Shown: positions 41,914 to 51,404, numbered from the stretch's first letter. The stretch: 64,000 bases of DNA from Pseudomonas sp. TCU-HL1 (GCF_001708505.1 NZ_CP015992.1:2790001-2854000); one strand, 5' to 3'. Notes: generated by a model not told the origin, from the sequence alone. Made by a program: numbers and translations.

Positions 41914-42474
41914 ATGAACCTGATTCGTCATAGCCTGGCTACCGTCTTTCTCGTCGTCGCCACGAGCAGCGCCTTGCCCGCCCTTGCTGCAGAGAGCGTG
42001 ATGGTTGGCGGCGCCCCCATGTACCCCAGCAAGACCATCGTCGAGAACGCCATGCACTCCAAGGACCACACGACCCTGGTGGCCGCCGTGAAGGCCGCGG
42101 GGCTGGTCGACACGCTCAACAGCAAGGGCCCGTTCACCGTCTTTGCTCCCACCAACGAAGCCTTTGCCGCACTCCCGGCGGGGACCGTCGACGGCCTGCT
42201 GAAGCCTGCCAACAAGGCGACCCTGAGCAAGATCCTGACTTACCACGTGGTGCCCGGTAACTACAGCGCCCACGACTTGATGGCCGCGATCAGGAAAGGC
42301 GGTGGCTGGATCAAGCTGACCACCGTGGAAGGTGAGCCGCTGACCATCAAGGATGACGGGAAGATGCTGTGGATCACCGATGCCAAGGGGATCACATCCA
42401 GCGTCACCATTGCCGACGTCAAGCAGTCAAACGGCGTTATCCATGTGGTCGACAAGGTGCTGATGCCCAAGTAG
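41914..42474 (+). CDS. secreted fasciclin (FAS1) domain protein
   Basis: 186 residues. Signal peptide ending near ALPALAA, then one FAS1 domain: H1 motif GPFTVFAPTNEAFAALPAG, YHVVPGNYS and the H2-region NGVIHVVDKVLMPK. FAS1 proteins mediate adhesion or surface binding. It lies 77 bp after the anti-sigma gene and is the probable target of the ECF factor. Confidence 0.93.
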   Translation: MNLIRHSLATVFLVVATSSALPALAAESVMVGGAPMYPSKTIVENAMHSKDHTTLVAAVKAAGLVDTLNSKGPFTVFAPTNEAFAALPAGTVDGLLKPANKATLSKILTYHVVPGNYSAHDLMAAIRKGGGWIKLTTVEGEPLTIKDDGKMLWITDAKGITSSVTIADVKQSNGVIHVVDKVLMPK

Positions 42475-42567
42475 CCCGGAGTTGTGGCGGAGCCGCCCAG
42501 CTTTGCGGCCCCGCCACAACCCACTGCCCCCTCGGTGCTAGCAGCACCCTCTGCGAGGAACTCCATC

Positions 42568-43458
42568 ATGCGTACCTCCATCCGCCAAATGTTTCCCACC
42601 AGAGCGCCGCTCATTCTGCTAATGGCCTTGCTCGCCGCGGGCCTGCTCGCCAGTGAGTTGACCCTGGCCGCTTCGCTGTCCGATCCGCAGCGTCCCATTG
42701 CGGTTAACCAGACCGATGGCTTCGGCAACGAGCGCCTGGTTGCCTTTACCTATTTCCAGAACTTCGATTGCGTGCACGGCCCCTTCGACAATTTCGACAA
42801 CAACACCGATGCCCAGGGCAACCCCAAGGTCGCCGCGATCGACCCGGACCAGTTCCAGACGGGTGATCCCCGTGCTGGGCAAACCTCGGGCTGCGTAGTG
42901 GGCGTTCAATCGGGTCTGGACCCGGCGGGCAAGCCCGTTGGGCAGACTGAGAAACTGTTCGTCATCGTGCCTTTTTTCGACAAGGGCGGTGAGGCGGCCA
43001 CTCCCGAGTTGACGGCGGCGTTGCGCCAGTTGTTCGGCTTCGTCCCGGAAGCCTTCAACCCGACACCGCAGGTGGCGGTGCAATGTCCGGAGCCAGGCCA
43101 GCCGCTGACCCAGCACAAGGGGGACTTCGGCACCTGCACCATGCATCCCAAGCAGGTGGACCTGGGGCCGGTGCTGACGGCGCTGGGCAAGAACCCGGAC
43201 AAGCACCCCGTCAACGTGCCGCTGCCCAATCACAGTCACATCATTCGCGGTGCCAACTTCGGCGCCGTGTGGTGGCAAATCGTGGTCGTATTGATCAATG
43301 ACGCCAATTTCTGGCCGGATGTGAATGGGCTGACGCCTTCCGGGCAAATGCTCAACTCGGTCGAAGCGCTGCGTGCCGCACAGAGCGCCGGCAAGGCTTC
43401 GGCGGACGTGCCAAGCAACTTCTTCCTGTTCTTTGATTCACGGCAGTTCTCGCATTGA
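42568..43458 (+). CDS. secreted hypothetical protein, ECF/fasciclin operon
   Basis: 296 residues with an N-terminal signal (LILLMALLAAGLLASELTLA). The mature protein has paired cysteines (FDCVHGPFDNFDNN, SGCVVGVQSG, VQCPEPGQ, GTCTMHPKQ) that could form disulfides, and a conserved-looking PLPNHSHIIRGANFGAVWW segment. I recognise no domain. ATG 42568 has GAGGA 9 nt upstream; the frame opening at 42484 overlaps noncoding DNA. It follows the fasciclin gene by 93 bp and may be coregulated. Confidence 0.7.
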   Translation: MRTSIRQMFPTRAPLILLMALLAAGLLASELTLAASLSDPQRPIAVNQTDGFGNERLVAFTYFQNFDCVHGPFDNFDNNTDAQGNPKVAAIDPDQFQTGDPRAGQTSGCVVGVQSGLDPAGKPVGQTEKLFVIVPFFDKGGEAATPELTAALRQLFGFVPEAFNPTPQVAVQCPEPGQPLTQHKGDFGTCTMHPKQVDLGPVLTALGKNPDKHPVNVPLPNHSHIIRGANFGAVWWQIVVVLINDANFWPDVNGLTPSGQMLNSVEALRAAQSAGKASADVPSNFFLFFDSRQFSH

Positions 43459-43625
43459 GGCAAGCCTTACCGGCGCCAGCTTGGTGCAGGCCGTCATCAT
43501 CGCTTTGTACGCCGAGATGTATGGCTTCCCGCCTGCTGACGGGCTTCTCCGGTCATCTGTGGGCCACTTTGCTGGGCTACGCCAGAACTCTAATCTCAAC
43601 CTGCTTGCCAAGGCCCGCTACGCGG

Positions 43626-44531
43626 TCATTTCAGCGTCTGACCGGCCTTGGCAATGGCGCTCCAGGATTTGCCGCCATCCTTCGACACGTAGACGTCACG
43701 CTTGAAGGTGGCCATCGCCCACTCCTGCGGCTGGGTCGGGTTTTGTGCCAGGTAGGCCACGGCATCTTTTTTCAGCTCGGGCACGCTGAGCGGGGTAACC
43801 TGGCCGGTCGCAAGCTCCAGCCTCGACAGCTTCGCGCCGTTACCGTAGCTACCGAACCACAGGCTGTTACCGTCCAGGCTGAAGGCGAGGCCCACGGTCT
43901 GTTCGCCCTGGCTGAGGGCCTGGAAGCTCTGGCCGGCATCGCGTGACACGTACAAGCCGGTGCTGGTCGTCAGTGCGACTACTTTGCTGTCGGTCGGATG
44001 CACCGCCAGGGCGACGGGCGCTTCAGATAGCCCCTGCGCGGCTGCGCGTTGCCAGTTGAGGCCGCCATTCAGGCTGAAGTACAGGCCGGGCGCGCTCATG
44101 CGCGAATTCGGCCGACCATTGAAAACATACAGCGCGCCGTTGTCGAAACCGGCGGCCAGCAGGTGGAAGTCCGCCTCGCCCTGCAGGCCCAGCTGTTGCC
44201 AGGTGCGGCCGTCATCGCTGCTCTTGATCAGGCCGAAGGGGTTGGTCAGGCCGCTGCCTTGGGCCGGATGACCGCTGCTGTAGATTGCCCGGCGGGTCAC
44301 GGCATAGCCCATGTAGTCGTGTTCCGGTCCGGCGGCCTTGCGCCAGCGTCCGGCGCTGTAGATGGCCAGCCCGTGGTGGCTGGGAATCGATAGCCGTTGA
44401 CCGTCCGGACTGTATGCCAGGCCATGCACATGCGTAAGGGTAACCGCCGCGTCACCGCACGCGGTGAGCAGCGCGAAGGCCATCAGACATCCGAGCGTCA
44501 TCGCTCGGTGTAGTCGCTGTTTCAGTTGCAT
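43626..44531 (-). CDS. lipoprotein with BNR/sortilin-like repeats (F510_1955-type)
   Basis: 301 residues. Lipoprotein signal ending in the lipobox LLTAC. Beta-propeller repeats with Asp-box-like motifs: SSDDGRTWQQL, SLNGGLNWQRA, SRDAGQSFQAL and SKDGGKSWSAI. The family is annotated as F510_1955 glycosylhydrolase, although no sugar substrate is proven. It is the last gene in the cus direction, 64 bp after cusA, with GGAGGA 7 nt before its ATG, so it is likely a copper-responsive accessory. Confidence 0.8.
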   Translation of the reverse strand: MQLKQRLHRAMTLGCLMAFALLTACGDAAVTLTHVHGLAYSPDGQRLSIPSHHGLAIYSAGRWRKAAGPEHDYMGYAVTRRAIYSSGHPAQGSGLTNPFGLIKSSDDGRTWQQLGLQGEADFHLLAAGFDNGALYVFNGRPNSRMSAPGLYFSLNGGLNWQRAAAQGLSEAPVALAVHPTDSKVVALTTSTGLYVSRDAGQSFQALSQGEQTVGLAFSLDGNSLWFGSYGNGAKLSRLELATGQVTPLSVPELKKDAVAYLAQNPTQPQEWAMATFKRDVYVSKDGGKSWSAIAKAGQTLK

Positions 44532-44595
44532 TGTCAGTCCTCCAGGATCATTCGTTGAAGCGCGTCTGCGTTCGTGACGGCAATCAAAGGCCTTT

Positions 44596-47500
44596 TCATA
44601 TAGCGGCTCCGTTATGGGCGGTGGCTACAGTAGGGAGGTGCCGGCGACGCATCAGGCGGTAGGCGGCCGGCAGGACGAACAGGGACAGCAGGGGCGCGGT
44701 GACCATGCCGCCGACCATGGGCGCGGCGATACGACTCATGATTTCGCTGCCGGTACCGCTGCCCCAGAGGATCGGCAGCAAACCGGCGATGATCACCGCC
44801 ACCGTCATGGCCTTGGGCCGCACGCGCTGCACGGCCCCTTCGCGAATCGCCGCAAGGAGCCCGCGCTCGCTGGCGTCGCCGGCATCCTCGCGTTCGGTCC
44901 AGGCATTCTTCAGGTAGAGCAGCATGATCACGCCGAACTCGGCGGCGACACCAGCCAGGGCGATGAAGCCCACGCCGGTGGCCACCGACAGGTTGTAGCC
45001 GAGCAGGTAGAGGAACCACACCCCACCGGTGAGGGCGAAGGGCAGGGTGGCCATGATCAGGAAGGCCTCGTCGAAACGGGCGAAGGTCAGGTAGAGCAAG
45101 ACGAAGATGATCAGCAGCGTGGCTGGTACCACCAACTTGAGCCGCGCGTTGGCCCGTTCGAGGAATTCGAACTGCCCCGAGTAGGCCAGGCTCATGCCCG
45201 GCTGTAGCTTGACCTGTTCGCTAACGACCTGGCGCAGGTCCGCCACCACGGAGGCGATGTCCCGGCCACGCACGTCGATGTAGACCCAGCCGGACGGCCG
45301 CGCATTTTCGCTTTTCAGCATGGGCGGGCCGTCATTGACGCGAATGCGGGCCACGGTGCCCAAGGTGATCTGCAGGCCCTGCGGCGTGTAGATCGGCAGT
45401 TGCTCCAGGGCACCGGGCGAATCGCGCCACTCCCGTGGGTAGCGCACGCTGATAGGGAAGCGCGCCAGTCCCTCGACGGTTTCGCCAATGGTCTCACCGC
45501 CGATGGCACTGGCGACGATCGACTGCACGTCGGCGATGTTCAGCCCGTAGCGCGCCGCGGCTTGGCGGTCAATATCCACGTCGATGTAGCGCCCGCCGGT
45601 GAGGCGTTCGGCTAGCGCCGAACTGACGCCCGGCACCGTCTTGGCGGCGCGTTCGACTGCCTGGGTGGCGGCATCGATATCCGCGAGATTAGGGCCGGCG
45701 ACCTTGACCCCGATCGGGCTCTTGATTCCGGTGGCGAGCATGTCGATGCGGTTGCGGATCGGCGGAATCCAGATATTGGTCAGTCCCGGCACCTTGACCA
45801 CCCGATCCAACTCCTCCACCAGCTTTTCCGGGGTCATGCCGGGCCGCCACTGCTCGCGTGGCTTGAACTGGATGGTGGTCTCGAACATCTCCAGGGGCGC
45901 TGGGTCGGTCGCGGTCTCGGCGCGCCCGGCCTTGCCGAAGACGTGTTCGACTTCCGGGACCGTCTTGATCAGCCGATCAGTGATCTGCAGCAGCTGGCTG
46001 GCCTTCTGCGCCGACAGGCCGGGTAGCGCCGAGGGCATGTAGAGCAGGTCGCCCTCATCCAGCGGCGGGAGGAATTCGCCGCCCAGCCGCGAAACCGGCC
46101 ACAGGGCGCTCAGGAAGATCAGGAAGGCCGCCGCCAGGGTGAGCTTGGGATGGCGCAGCACCTGGTCCAGGGCGGGCTGGTAGATCCGGATCAGCCAGCG
46201 GTTCAGCGGGTTCTGCTCCTCCTTGGGGATATGCCCACGAATCCAGTAGCCCATCAGCACCGGTACCAGGGTCACCGATAGCCCGGCGGCCGCCGCCATG
46301 GCGTAGGTCTTGGTGAAGGCCAGCGGGCCGAACAGCCGGCCTTCCTGGGCCTCCAGTGTGAACACCGGGATGAACGACAAGGTGATGATCAGCAGGCAGA
46401 AGAACAGCGCCGGCCCGACCTCTGCGGCGGCCTCGGTCATCACGTGCCAGTGATGCTCACCTTTCAGCGTCTCGCCGGGATGGGCGGAATGCCAGGCCTC
46501 GATCTTCTTATGGGCGTTCTCGATCATCACCACCGCGGCGTCCACCATGGCACCGATGGCGATGGCGATCCCGCCCAGGGACATGATGTTGGCGTTGATC
46601 CCCTGGTAGCGCATGACGGTGAAGGCGATCAGCACGCCGATCGGCAGGGAGATGATCGCCACCAGCGAGGAACGCAGGTGCCAGAGGAACACCGCACAGA
46701 CCAGGGCGACCACGATGAATTCCTCCAGCAGCTTGTGGCTGAGGTTTTCCACGGCACGATCGATCAACTGGCTGCGGTCATAGGTGGTGACCAACTCCAC
46801 CCCGGCCGGCAGGCTTTTCTGCAGTTCGTGCAGCTTGGCCTTGACCGCGGCGATGGTCTCGCGGGCGTTCTTGCCGCTGCGCAGGATCACCACGCCACCG
46901 ACGGTCTCGCCCTCGCCGTCGAGCTCGGTGATGCCTCGGCGCATCTCCGGCCCTTGCTGAATGGTCGCCACGTCGCCGAGGGTGACCGGTATGCCGCCGG
47001 CGCTGAGTTTGAGCGGCACGGAGCGGAAGTCGTCCAGCGTTTTCAGGTAGCCGGAGGCGCGCACCATGAATTCGGCCTCGGCCATCGTCAGCACGGCGCC
47101 GCCGGTTTCCTGATTGGCCTTGCCGATGGCGTCGATCACCGCATCCTGAGTGAGCCCCTGACTGGCCAGGCGGATTGGGTCCAGTACCACCTGGTACTGC
47201 TTGACCATGCCGCCCACGGTGGCCACCTCGGCGACGTTGGGCAGTGTCTTCAGCTCGAACTTGAGGAACCAGTCCTGTAGGGCGCGCAGTTGCGCCAGGT
47301 CATGCCCGCCACTGCGGTCCACCAGGGCGTATTGGAAGATCCAGCCGACTCCGGTGGCGTCCGGCCCGAGTGCGGGCTTGGCGGTGGCGGGCAGGCGCCC
47401 CTGGATCTGACTGAGGTATTCCAGCACCCGCGAGCGCGCCCAATAGAGATCGGTACCGTTGTCGAAGATCACGTAGACGAAGCTGTCGCCAAAGAAGGAA

Positions 47501-47754
47501 TACGCCCGCACGGTTTTTGCCCCCGGCACCGAGAGCATGGTGGTGGCCAGTGGATAGGTGACCTGGTTCTCGACGATCTGCGGCGCTTGGCCTGGGTACG
47601 GCGTGCGGATGATCACCTGGACGTCGGAGAGGTCCGGCAACGCGTCGATCGGCGTGGTCTGTACGGACCAGATGCCCCAGGCGGTGGCGAACAGCGTGGC
47701 CAGGATCACCAGAAAGCGGTTTGCTACCGACCAACGAATCAGCGTGGCAATCAT
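44596..47754 (-). CDS. cusA: Cu(I)/Ag(I) efflux RND pump CusA
   Basis: 1052 residues, full length for a heavy-metal RND protein, 12 membrane helices and two large periplasmic loops. PLPDL near the start, the membrane proton-relay region VDAAVVMIENAHKKIEAW, and the porter domain with PPLDEGDLLYMPSALPG and NRIDMLATGIKSPIGVKV, which hold methionines of the CusA metal path. It exports Cu(I)/Ag(I) through CusBC using the proton gradient. The start overlaps the cusB stop by 4 bp. The relic at 8791-9041 is a close relative. Confidence 0.95.
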   Translation of the reverse strand: MIATLIRWSVANRFLVILATLFATAWGIWSVQTTPIDALPDLSDVQVIIRTPYPGQAPQIVENQVTYPLATTMLSVPGAKTVRAYSFFGDSFVYVIFDNGTDLYWARSRVLEYLSQIQGRLPATAKPALGPDATGVGWIFQYALVDRSGGHDLAQLRALQDWFLKFELKTLPNVAEVATVGGMVKQYQVVLDPIRLASQGLTQDAVIDAIGKANQETGGAVLTMAEAEFMVRASGYLKTLDDFRSVPLKLSAGGIPVTLGDVATIQQGPEMRRGITELDGEGETVGGVVILRSGKNARETIAAVKAKLHELQKSLPAGVELVTTYDRSQLIDRAVENLSHKLLEEFIVVALVCAVFLWHLRSSLVAIISLPIGVLIAFTVMRYQGINANIMSLGGIAIAIGAMVDAAVVMIENAHKKIEAWHSAHPGETLKGEHHWHVMTEAAAEVGPALFFCLLIITLSFIPVFTLEAQEGRLFGPLAFTKTYAMAAAAGLSVTLVPVLMGYWIRGHIPKEEQNPLNRWLIRIYQPALDQVLRHPKLTLAAAFLIFLSALWPVSRLGGEFLPPLDEGDLLYMPSALPGLSAQKASQLLQITDRLIKTVPEVEHVFGKAGRAETATDPAPLEMFETTIQFKPREQWRPGMTPEKLVEELDRVVKVPGLTNIWIPPIRNRIDMLATGIKSPIGVKVAGPNLADIDAATQAVERAAKTVPGVSSALAERLTGGRYIDVDIDRQAAARYGLNIADVQSIVASAIGGETIGETVEGLARFPISVRYPREWRDSPGALEQLPIYTPQGLQITLGTVARIRVNDGPPMLKSENARPSGWVYIDVRGRDIASVVADLRQVVSEQVKLQPGMSLAYSGQFEFLERANARLKLVVPATLLIIFVLLYLTFARFDEAFLIMATLPFALTGGVWFLYLLGYNLSVATGVGFIALAGVAAEFGVIMLLYLKNAWTEREDAGDASERGLLAAIREGAVQRVRPKAMTVAVIIAGLLPILWGSGTGSEIMSRIAAPMVGGMVTAPLLSLFVLPAAYRLMRRRHLPTVATAHNGAAI

Positions 47755-49232
47755 GGCTGGCCTCCCTGTTTCTCCAGGCGCTCGACCAGCAGACCGCTGT
47801 CGCTTTGGCGCACGGCGACGCGCACCTTGTCGCCGGCCTTGATGCCGACCATCAGAGCCGGGTCAGCCAGCGGGAAGGTCATGGTCATGCCGGGCATGCC
47901 CAACGTCTTGAACGGCCCGTGGGCCAGGGTTACCCCGGCATTGTCGATGGCCATGACTTGCGCTTCAGCCTCGTGCAGCACGGGCGCTGCCGTGGTCGTG
48001 AGTTGTTCTGCAGTAGGGGCGGTCAGGCCTTTCAGGCTGGCTTCGGAATCCAGCAGGAATTGCCCGGAGGCGACCACCTGCTGGCCTTCCGTGAGCCCTT
48101 GGGTGACCACGGTCTGGCCGGCGCTTTCCGGCCCGAGTCGGACTTCCACCGGCCGGTAGCGCCCACCGTCTTCGGCGAGCATCACCAGGGCGCGGCGGCC
48201 GGTGCGGATGATGGCTTCGCTGGGCAGCCACAGCACGTTCTGTGCCGTGGACCGGTTCAGGCGGACCTGCGCGGTCATACCAGGCCGCAGGCGGCCGTCC
48301 GGATTGGGCAGTTCTACCCGCACCCGCAGCGTGCGGCTGTCCGGATTGGTCTCCGGCAGGATCGCATCGACAGTGCCCGCCAACACTTCGCCGGGAAACG
48401 CGGGCAAGCGCGCTTCAACTGCCTGGCCCTGGGCGATGGCCCCGGCCTCGGCTTCCGGAACCGCCAGGCTGAGCCAGACGCTGTCGAGGCCGTTGACCCG
48501 GGCCAGGGTGGCGCCTGCCGCTACGGTCATGCCGTTGCGTACGTCCAGTTCCTGCACTACACCGCCGATGGGGCTGTCCAGGGTCAGGACCGCTTGCGGC
48601 TTGCCGCTACGTTCCACCTGGTGAATCAGCGCCGCCGGCATGCCGGCGAGGCGCAGACGTTGGCGGGCCGCAGCCAGCAGGCCGGCATCACCGCTGTGCT
48701 TCAGGGCGAGGAACTCTTCCTGGGCGGCGGCCCAGTCCGGAATCAGAAGGTCGACCAGCGGCGCCCCAGCCTGGAGCACATCGCCCGGCGCCCGGGCATA
48801 GACCCGCTCGACGAAGCCATCGGCGCGGGCCTGGACTACCGCCACCTCGCGTTCGTTGAAAGCGAGTACGCCAATCACCTCCAAGCTGTTGGCGAGTGAG
48901 CCCCGGGTGACGGAGGCCAGTCGCAATCCGAGGTTCTGGGTCAGGCTGGGGTCAATGCGAATGGCAGAGGTCTCCGCAGCAGCATCGGCGTACTGCGGGA
49001 TCATTTCCATGTCCATGAAGGGCGACTTCCCCGGCTTGTCGAACTTCTGCTGCGGGTACATGGGGTCGTACCAGTACAGCACCTTGCGGCCGTCCTGGGT
49101 CGCTGTGACGGGCTTGGCCGGCGAGCCCGAAACCTCTGCCATGCGGGAGTTGGCGTACCAGTAGCCGCCCGCCAACCCAAGGGCAATCGACAAGCCGCTC
49201 AGCAGCGCGCTTTTCCAAAGTCGTGCGCTCAT
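47751..49232 (-). CDS. cusB: CusB adaptor with fused CusF-like metal-binding domain
   Basis: 493 residues in four parts: an N-terminal membrane anchor (residues about 8-27); a heavy-metal-binding domain with YWYDPMYPQQKFDKPGKS; the adaptor proper (lipoyl-like TRGSLANSLEVIGVLAFNER, helical hairpin, VVTQGLTEGQQVVASGQFLL); and a C-terminal CusF-like domain, GPFKTLGMPGMTMTFPLADP (about residues 435-454), whose Met residues match the Cu(I)/Ag(I) site of CusF. In E. coli CusF is a separate protein. It links CusA to CusC in the periplasm. Both ends overlap neighbours by 4 bp. Confidence 0.93.
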   Translation of the reverse strand: MSARLWKSALLSGLSIALGLAGGYWYANSRMAEVSGSPAKPVTATQDGRKVLYWYDPMYPQQKFDKPGKSPFMDMEMIPQYADAAAETSAIRIDPSLTQNLGLRLASVTRGSLANSLEVIGVLAFNEREVAVVQARADGFVERVYARAPGDVLQAGAPLVDLLIPDWAAAQEEFLALKHSGDAGLLAAARQRLRLAGMPAALIHQVERSGKPQAVLTLDSPIGGVVQELDVRNGMTVAAGATLARVNGLDSVWLSLAVPEAEAGAIAQGQAVEARLPAFPGEVLAGTVDAILPETNPDSRTLRVRVELPNPDGRLRPGMTAQVRLNRSTAQNVLWLPSEAIIRTGRRALVMLAEDGGRYRPVEVRLGPESAGQTVVTQGLTEGQQVVASGQFLLDSEASLKGLTAPTAEQLTTTAAPVLHEAEAQVMAIDNAGVTLAHGPFKTLGMPGMTMTFPLADPALMVGIKAGDKVRVAVRQSDSGLLVERLEKQGGQP

Positions 49233-50491
49233 GGATGGTTCTCCCCGTAGGTGAAATGGAGCCTGGCGCTGGTCAGGGCGCGCTGGCCCTCGACGTCGAT
49301 CTGCTTCAGACGTGCCTCAATCAGTTCGCGGCGCGCCGCGATGACGGAGGACAGGTCGCCCGTGCCGGCGCGGTAGCTGGTCGTGGTCAGGTCGACTTTC
49401 TCCTGCGCCAGGGGCAGCAGGCTTTCTCGGCCGCGGAGGACAGCCCGTTCCAGGCGCTGGTAGTCCGCCAAATCCGCTTCCAGTTGCTCGGCATGCTCGC
49501 GGGTCAGGGCTTCGCGCTCGGCCTCCAGCTGGTTGAGTTCGGCGTGGCGGGCGGCAATCGTGGGGTTCTGCCGGGAGCCGGGGAACAACGGCAGGTCGAA
49601 GGTGAACTGCACGCTCACCATGTCGCCGAACTCGCGCCCCCGGCGCTGGTAATCGACCTCCCAGCTCCAGTCGGATTTCTTCTCCGCCTCGGCCTCTCGC
49701 ACTTTGGCTTCCGCCTCGCGAGTGATGGGGGCGAAGGCCGTCAATTCGGGATGTTGTTGCAGTTTGTGGGTGAAGCCGGGAGCTTTGATCGGCCACACCG
49801 GGAGGTCGCCCATCAAGGGGGCGTCCGCCGCGGGGCCTATCCAACGCCGCAACCCGGCGCGAGCCTGGGCGTGCTGACTGTCCAGTTCATCCTGCCGTTC
49901 AGCCAGTTCGGCCGCCTCCTGTTTGGCGGTAACCGCGTCCGAAGCCGGTGCACGTCCCCCGGCGATCTGCGCGCGCACGGTGGTGGCCAGCAGGCGATTC
50001 TCACGGAAGAACTCTTCAAATAGGGCCTGCTTGCGCTCCACCGAATGGCGGGTGATCCATGCCTCAGCCGTAGCCTGGCGAACCTTCAGGCGCTCGACGC
50101 GGCCCTCCGCGGCGGCGCGTTCGATGGCCGCATTGGCGACTTCTCTACGCGCCCGACGTTTGTCGCGGTTGGGCATTTCCTGCATGACCCCGACCATCTG
50201 CATGGTCATGAAGTCCTGATCGAGGGTCCAGCGGTCAGGGCCGCCCACGGGATAGTTCTGCACGCCGAGCAGCAACTTCGGATCGGGCAACTCACCGGCG
50301 GGAATGGCGGCGCTGCTGGCAGCCTGCAGTTTGGAGGCCTGGGCGGTCAGTGATGGAGCGTTTTCCTCGGCCAGGCGCAACGCCTCGTCAAGGGTCAAGT
50401 CGGCGGCCAGGCCTGGCAGGGCCATTACGGACGCCACCAGGGCGGCCGCGATGGGCCAACCGGTGCAATAGCGTGTGCGGTTCATCGTCAC
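49229..50491 (-). CDS. cusC: CusC/CzcC-type outer-membrane efflux channel (TolC family)
   Basis: 420 residues. Signal peptide (AAALVASVMALPGLA), then two TolC-type repeats beginning LTLDEALRLAEENAPSL and a long helical second half. It forms the outer-membrane exit of the tripartite pump. First of the three cus genes, overlapping cusB by 4 bp. Confidence 0.9.
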   Translation of the reverse strand: MTMNRTRYCTGWPIAAALVASVMALPGLAADLTLDEALRLAEENAPSLTAQASKLQAASSAAIPAGELPDPKLLLGVQNYPVGGPDRWTLDQDFMTMQMVGVMQEMPNRDKRRARREVANAAIERAAAEGRVERLKVRQATAEAWITRHSVERKQALFEEFFRENRLLATTVRAQIAGGRAPASDAVTAKQEAAELAERQDELDSQHAQARAGLRRWIGPAADAPLMGDLPVWPIKAPGFTHKLQQHPELTAFAPITREAEAKVREAEAEKKSDWSWEVDYQRRGREFGDMVSVQFTFDLPLFPGSRQNPTIAARHAELNQLEAEREALTREHAEQLEADLADYQRLERAVLRGRESLLPLAQEKVDLTTTSYRAGTGDLSSVIAARRELIEARLKQIDVEGQRALTSARLHFTYGENHP

Positions 50492-50583
50492 GATTCCTGT
50501 GAGGTTCCACTGCGCGGCGCACGGACGCGCGCGCAGGTCAGCCGCAGCGCGTGAGCGGCGCGGCAGTCAGCGGGGAACAGGAA

Positions 50584-50928
50584 TCAAACGCGGGGTGGGC
50601 GCCAAACCCCGGAAGGGGTTCGCTCGGGCAGGAATTCGCTGAGGGAGGTCGTTGCAATGGGGGAGGACAGGTCGACTACGGGCTTCACATACCGCACCTG
50701 CAGGATGCTGACCGTCTTGCATTCCAGACCAGGCTTGCAGGGTTTGTCGTGATCGGTAGTGCCACCCTCCATGTCGTGGCAGCAGCCCTGGCCCATGTCC
50801 AGCATTTTGGCCATGCCGGCGGTCTTCATCGGGCAGGGCTCCGACGGCGACTGAACGCCCGCCATCCCGCTGAGGGGAAGCGTGAAGCTGAGCAGGACGA
50901 GCAGACACAGTCGCAGGTAGCGTTTCAT
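50584..50928 (-). CDS. exported Cys/Met/His-rich small protein at the cus locus
   Basis: 114 residues. Signal peptide (LRLCLLVLLSFTLPLSGMAG), then a mature region dense in possible copper ligands: CPMKTAGMAKMLDMGQGCCHDMEGG... CKPGLECK. I do not recognise a named family. It lies 92 bp upstream of cusC in the same direction and is probably the first gene of the operon. The upstream DNA contains ATTACCGTTCTGTAAG (50966-50981), an imperfect dyad that could be a response-regulator site. Start at ATG 50928; the frame opening at 50964 adds no signal features. Confidence 0.7.
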   Translation of the reverse strand: MKRYLRLCLLVLLSFTLPLSGMAGVQSPSEPCPMKTAGMAKMLDMGQGCCHDMEGGTTDHDKPCKPGLECKTVSILQVRYVKPVVDLSSPIATTSLSEFLPERTPSGVWRPPRV

Positions 50929-51032
50929 GCGGGGCAGTTTAGACCCTGCTCCGCGGGCGAACAATTACCGTTCTGTAAGGAAGTCAGATTTCACGGTGGC
51001 CTGCAGCAATCTCCGGCCAGCCGGTTAAGTTC

Positions 51033-51404
51033 TCAGGTCCCCGTCCCACTGGAAACGTCATCGCTGTCGCACGTGTTGGCGAGGTGCATGACGGCCGCGC
51101 GCATCGCTTGCAGAGCGGTGATGCGAGCGTTCAGGGCCTCTATGTAGATGAGGGCTAACGCTCGGACCTCATCATCTAGCCGAGAGCGGTCACGCCAGAG
51201 CGAGAGTAGAGTGCGCACTTGTTCAATAGAGAAACCCAAATCTCGGGCGTGGTGGATGAAACGTAACTGTTGGACATCCTGTTCCGCATAGACCCGATAT
51301 CCGGCCCTGGACCGTGCTGGTCGAGAAATCAGTGCAATGCGCTCGTAATACCGGATGATCCTTGCGGAAAGGCCGCTCTCTTGTGCGGCAATGCCGATGT
51401 TCAT
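51033..51404 (-). CDS. CueR-like MerR-family regulator with incomplete metal loop
   Basis: 123 residues. MNIGIAAQESGLSARIIRYYE and AGYRVYAEQDVQQLRFIHHARDLGF are the CueR-type DNA-binding domain. The dimerisation helix follows. The metal loop has Cys112 but the residue at 120, where CueR has its second copper ligand, is Gly, and the protein stops three residues later; the position of the CueR Ser77 is Asp. The ATG at 51404 matches the family start; a GTG at 51428 is less likely. It neighbours the cus genes, so copper control was its ancestral task. Confidence 0.8.
   Translation of the reverse strand: MNIGIAAQESGLSARIIRYYERIALISRPARSRAGYRVYAEQDVQQLRFIHHARDLGFSIEQVRTLLSLWRDRSRLDDEVRALALIYIEALNARITALQAMRAAVMHLANTCDSDDVSSGTGT

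Noticed and set aside
44614..48899. Several long plus-strand frames opposite cusA and cusB
   Set aside because: Shadows of the cus genes; none has a start signal or family motif.
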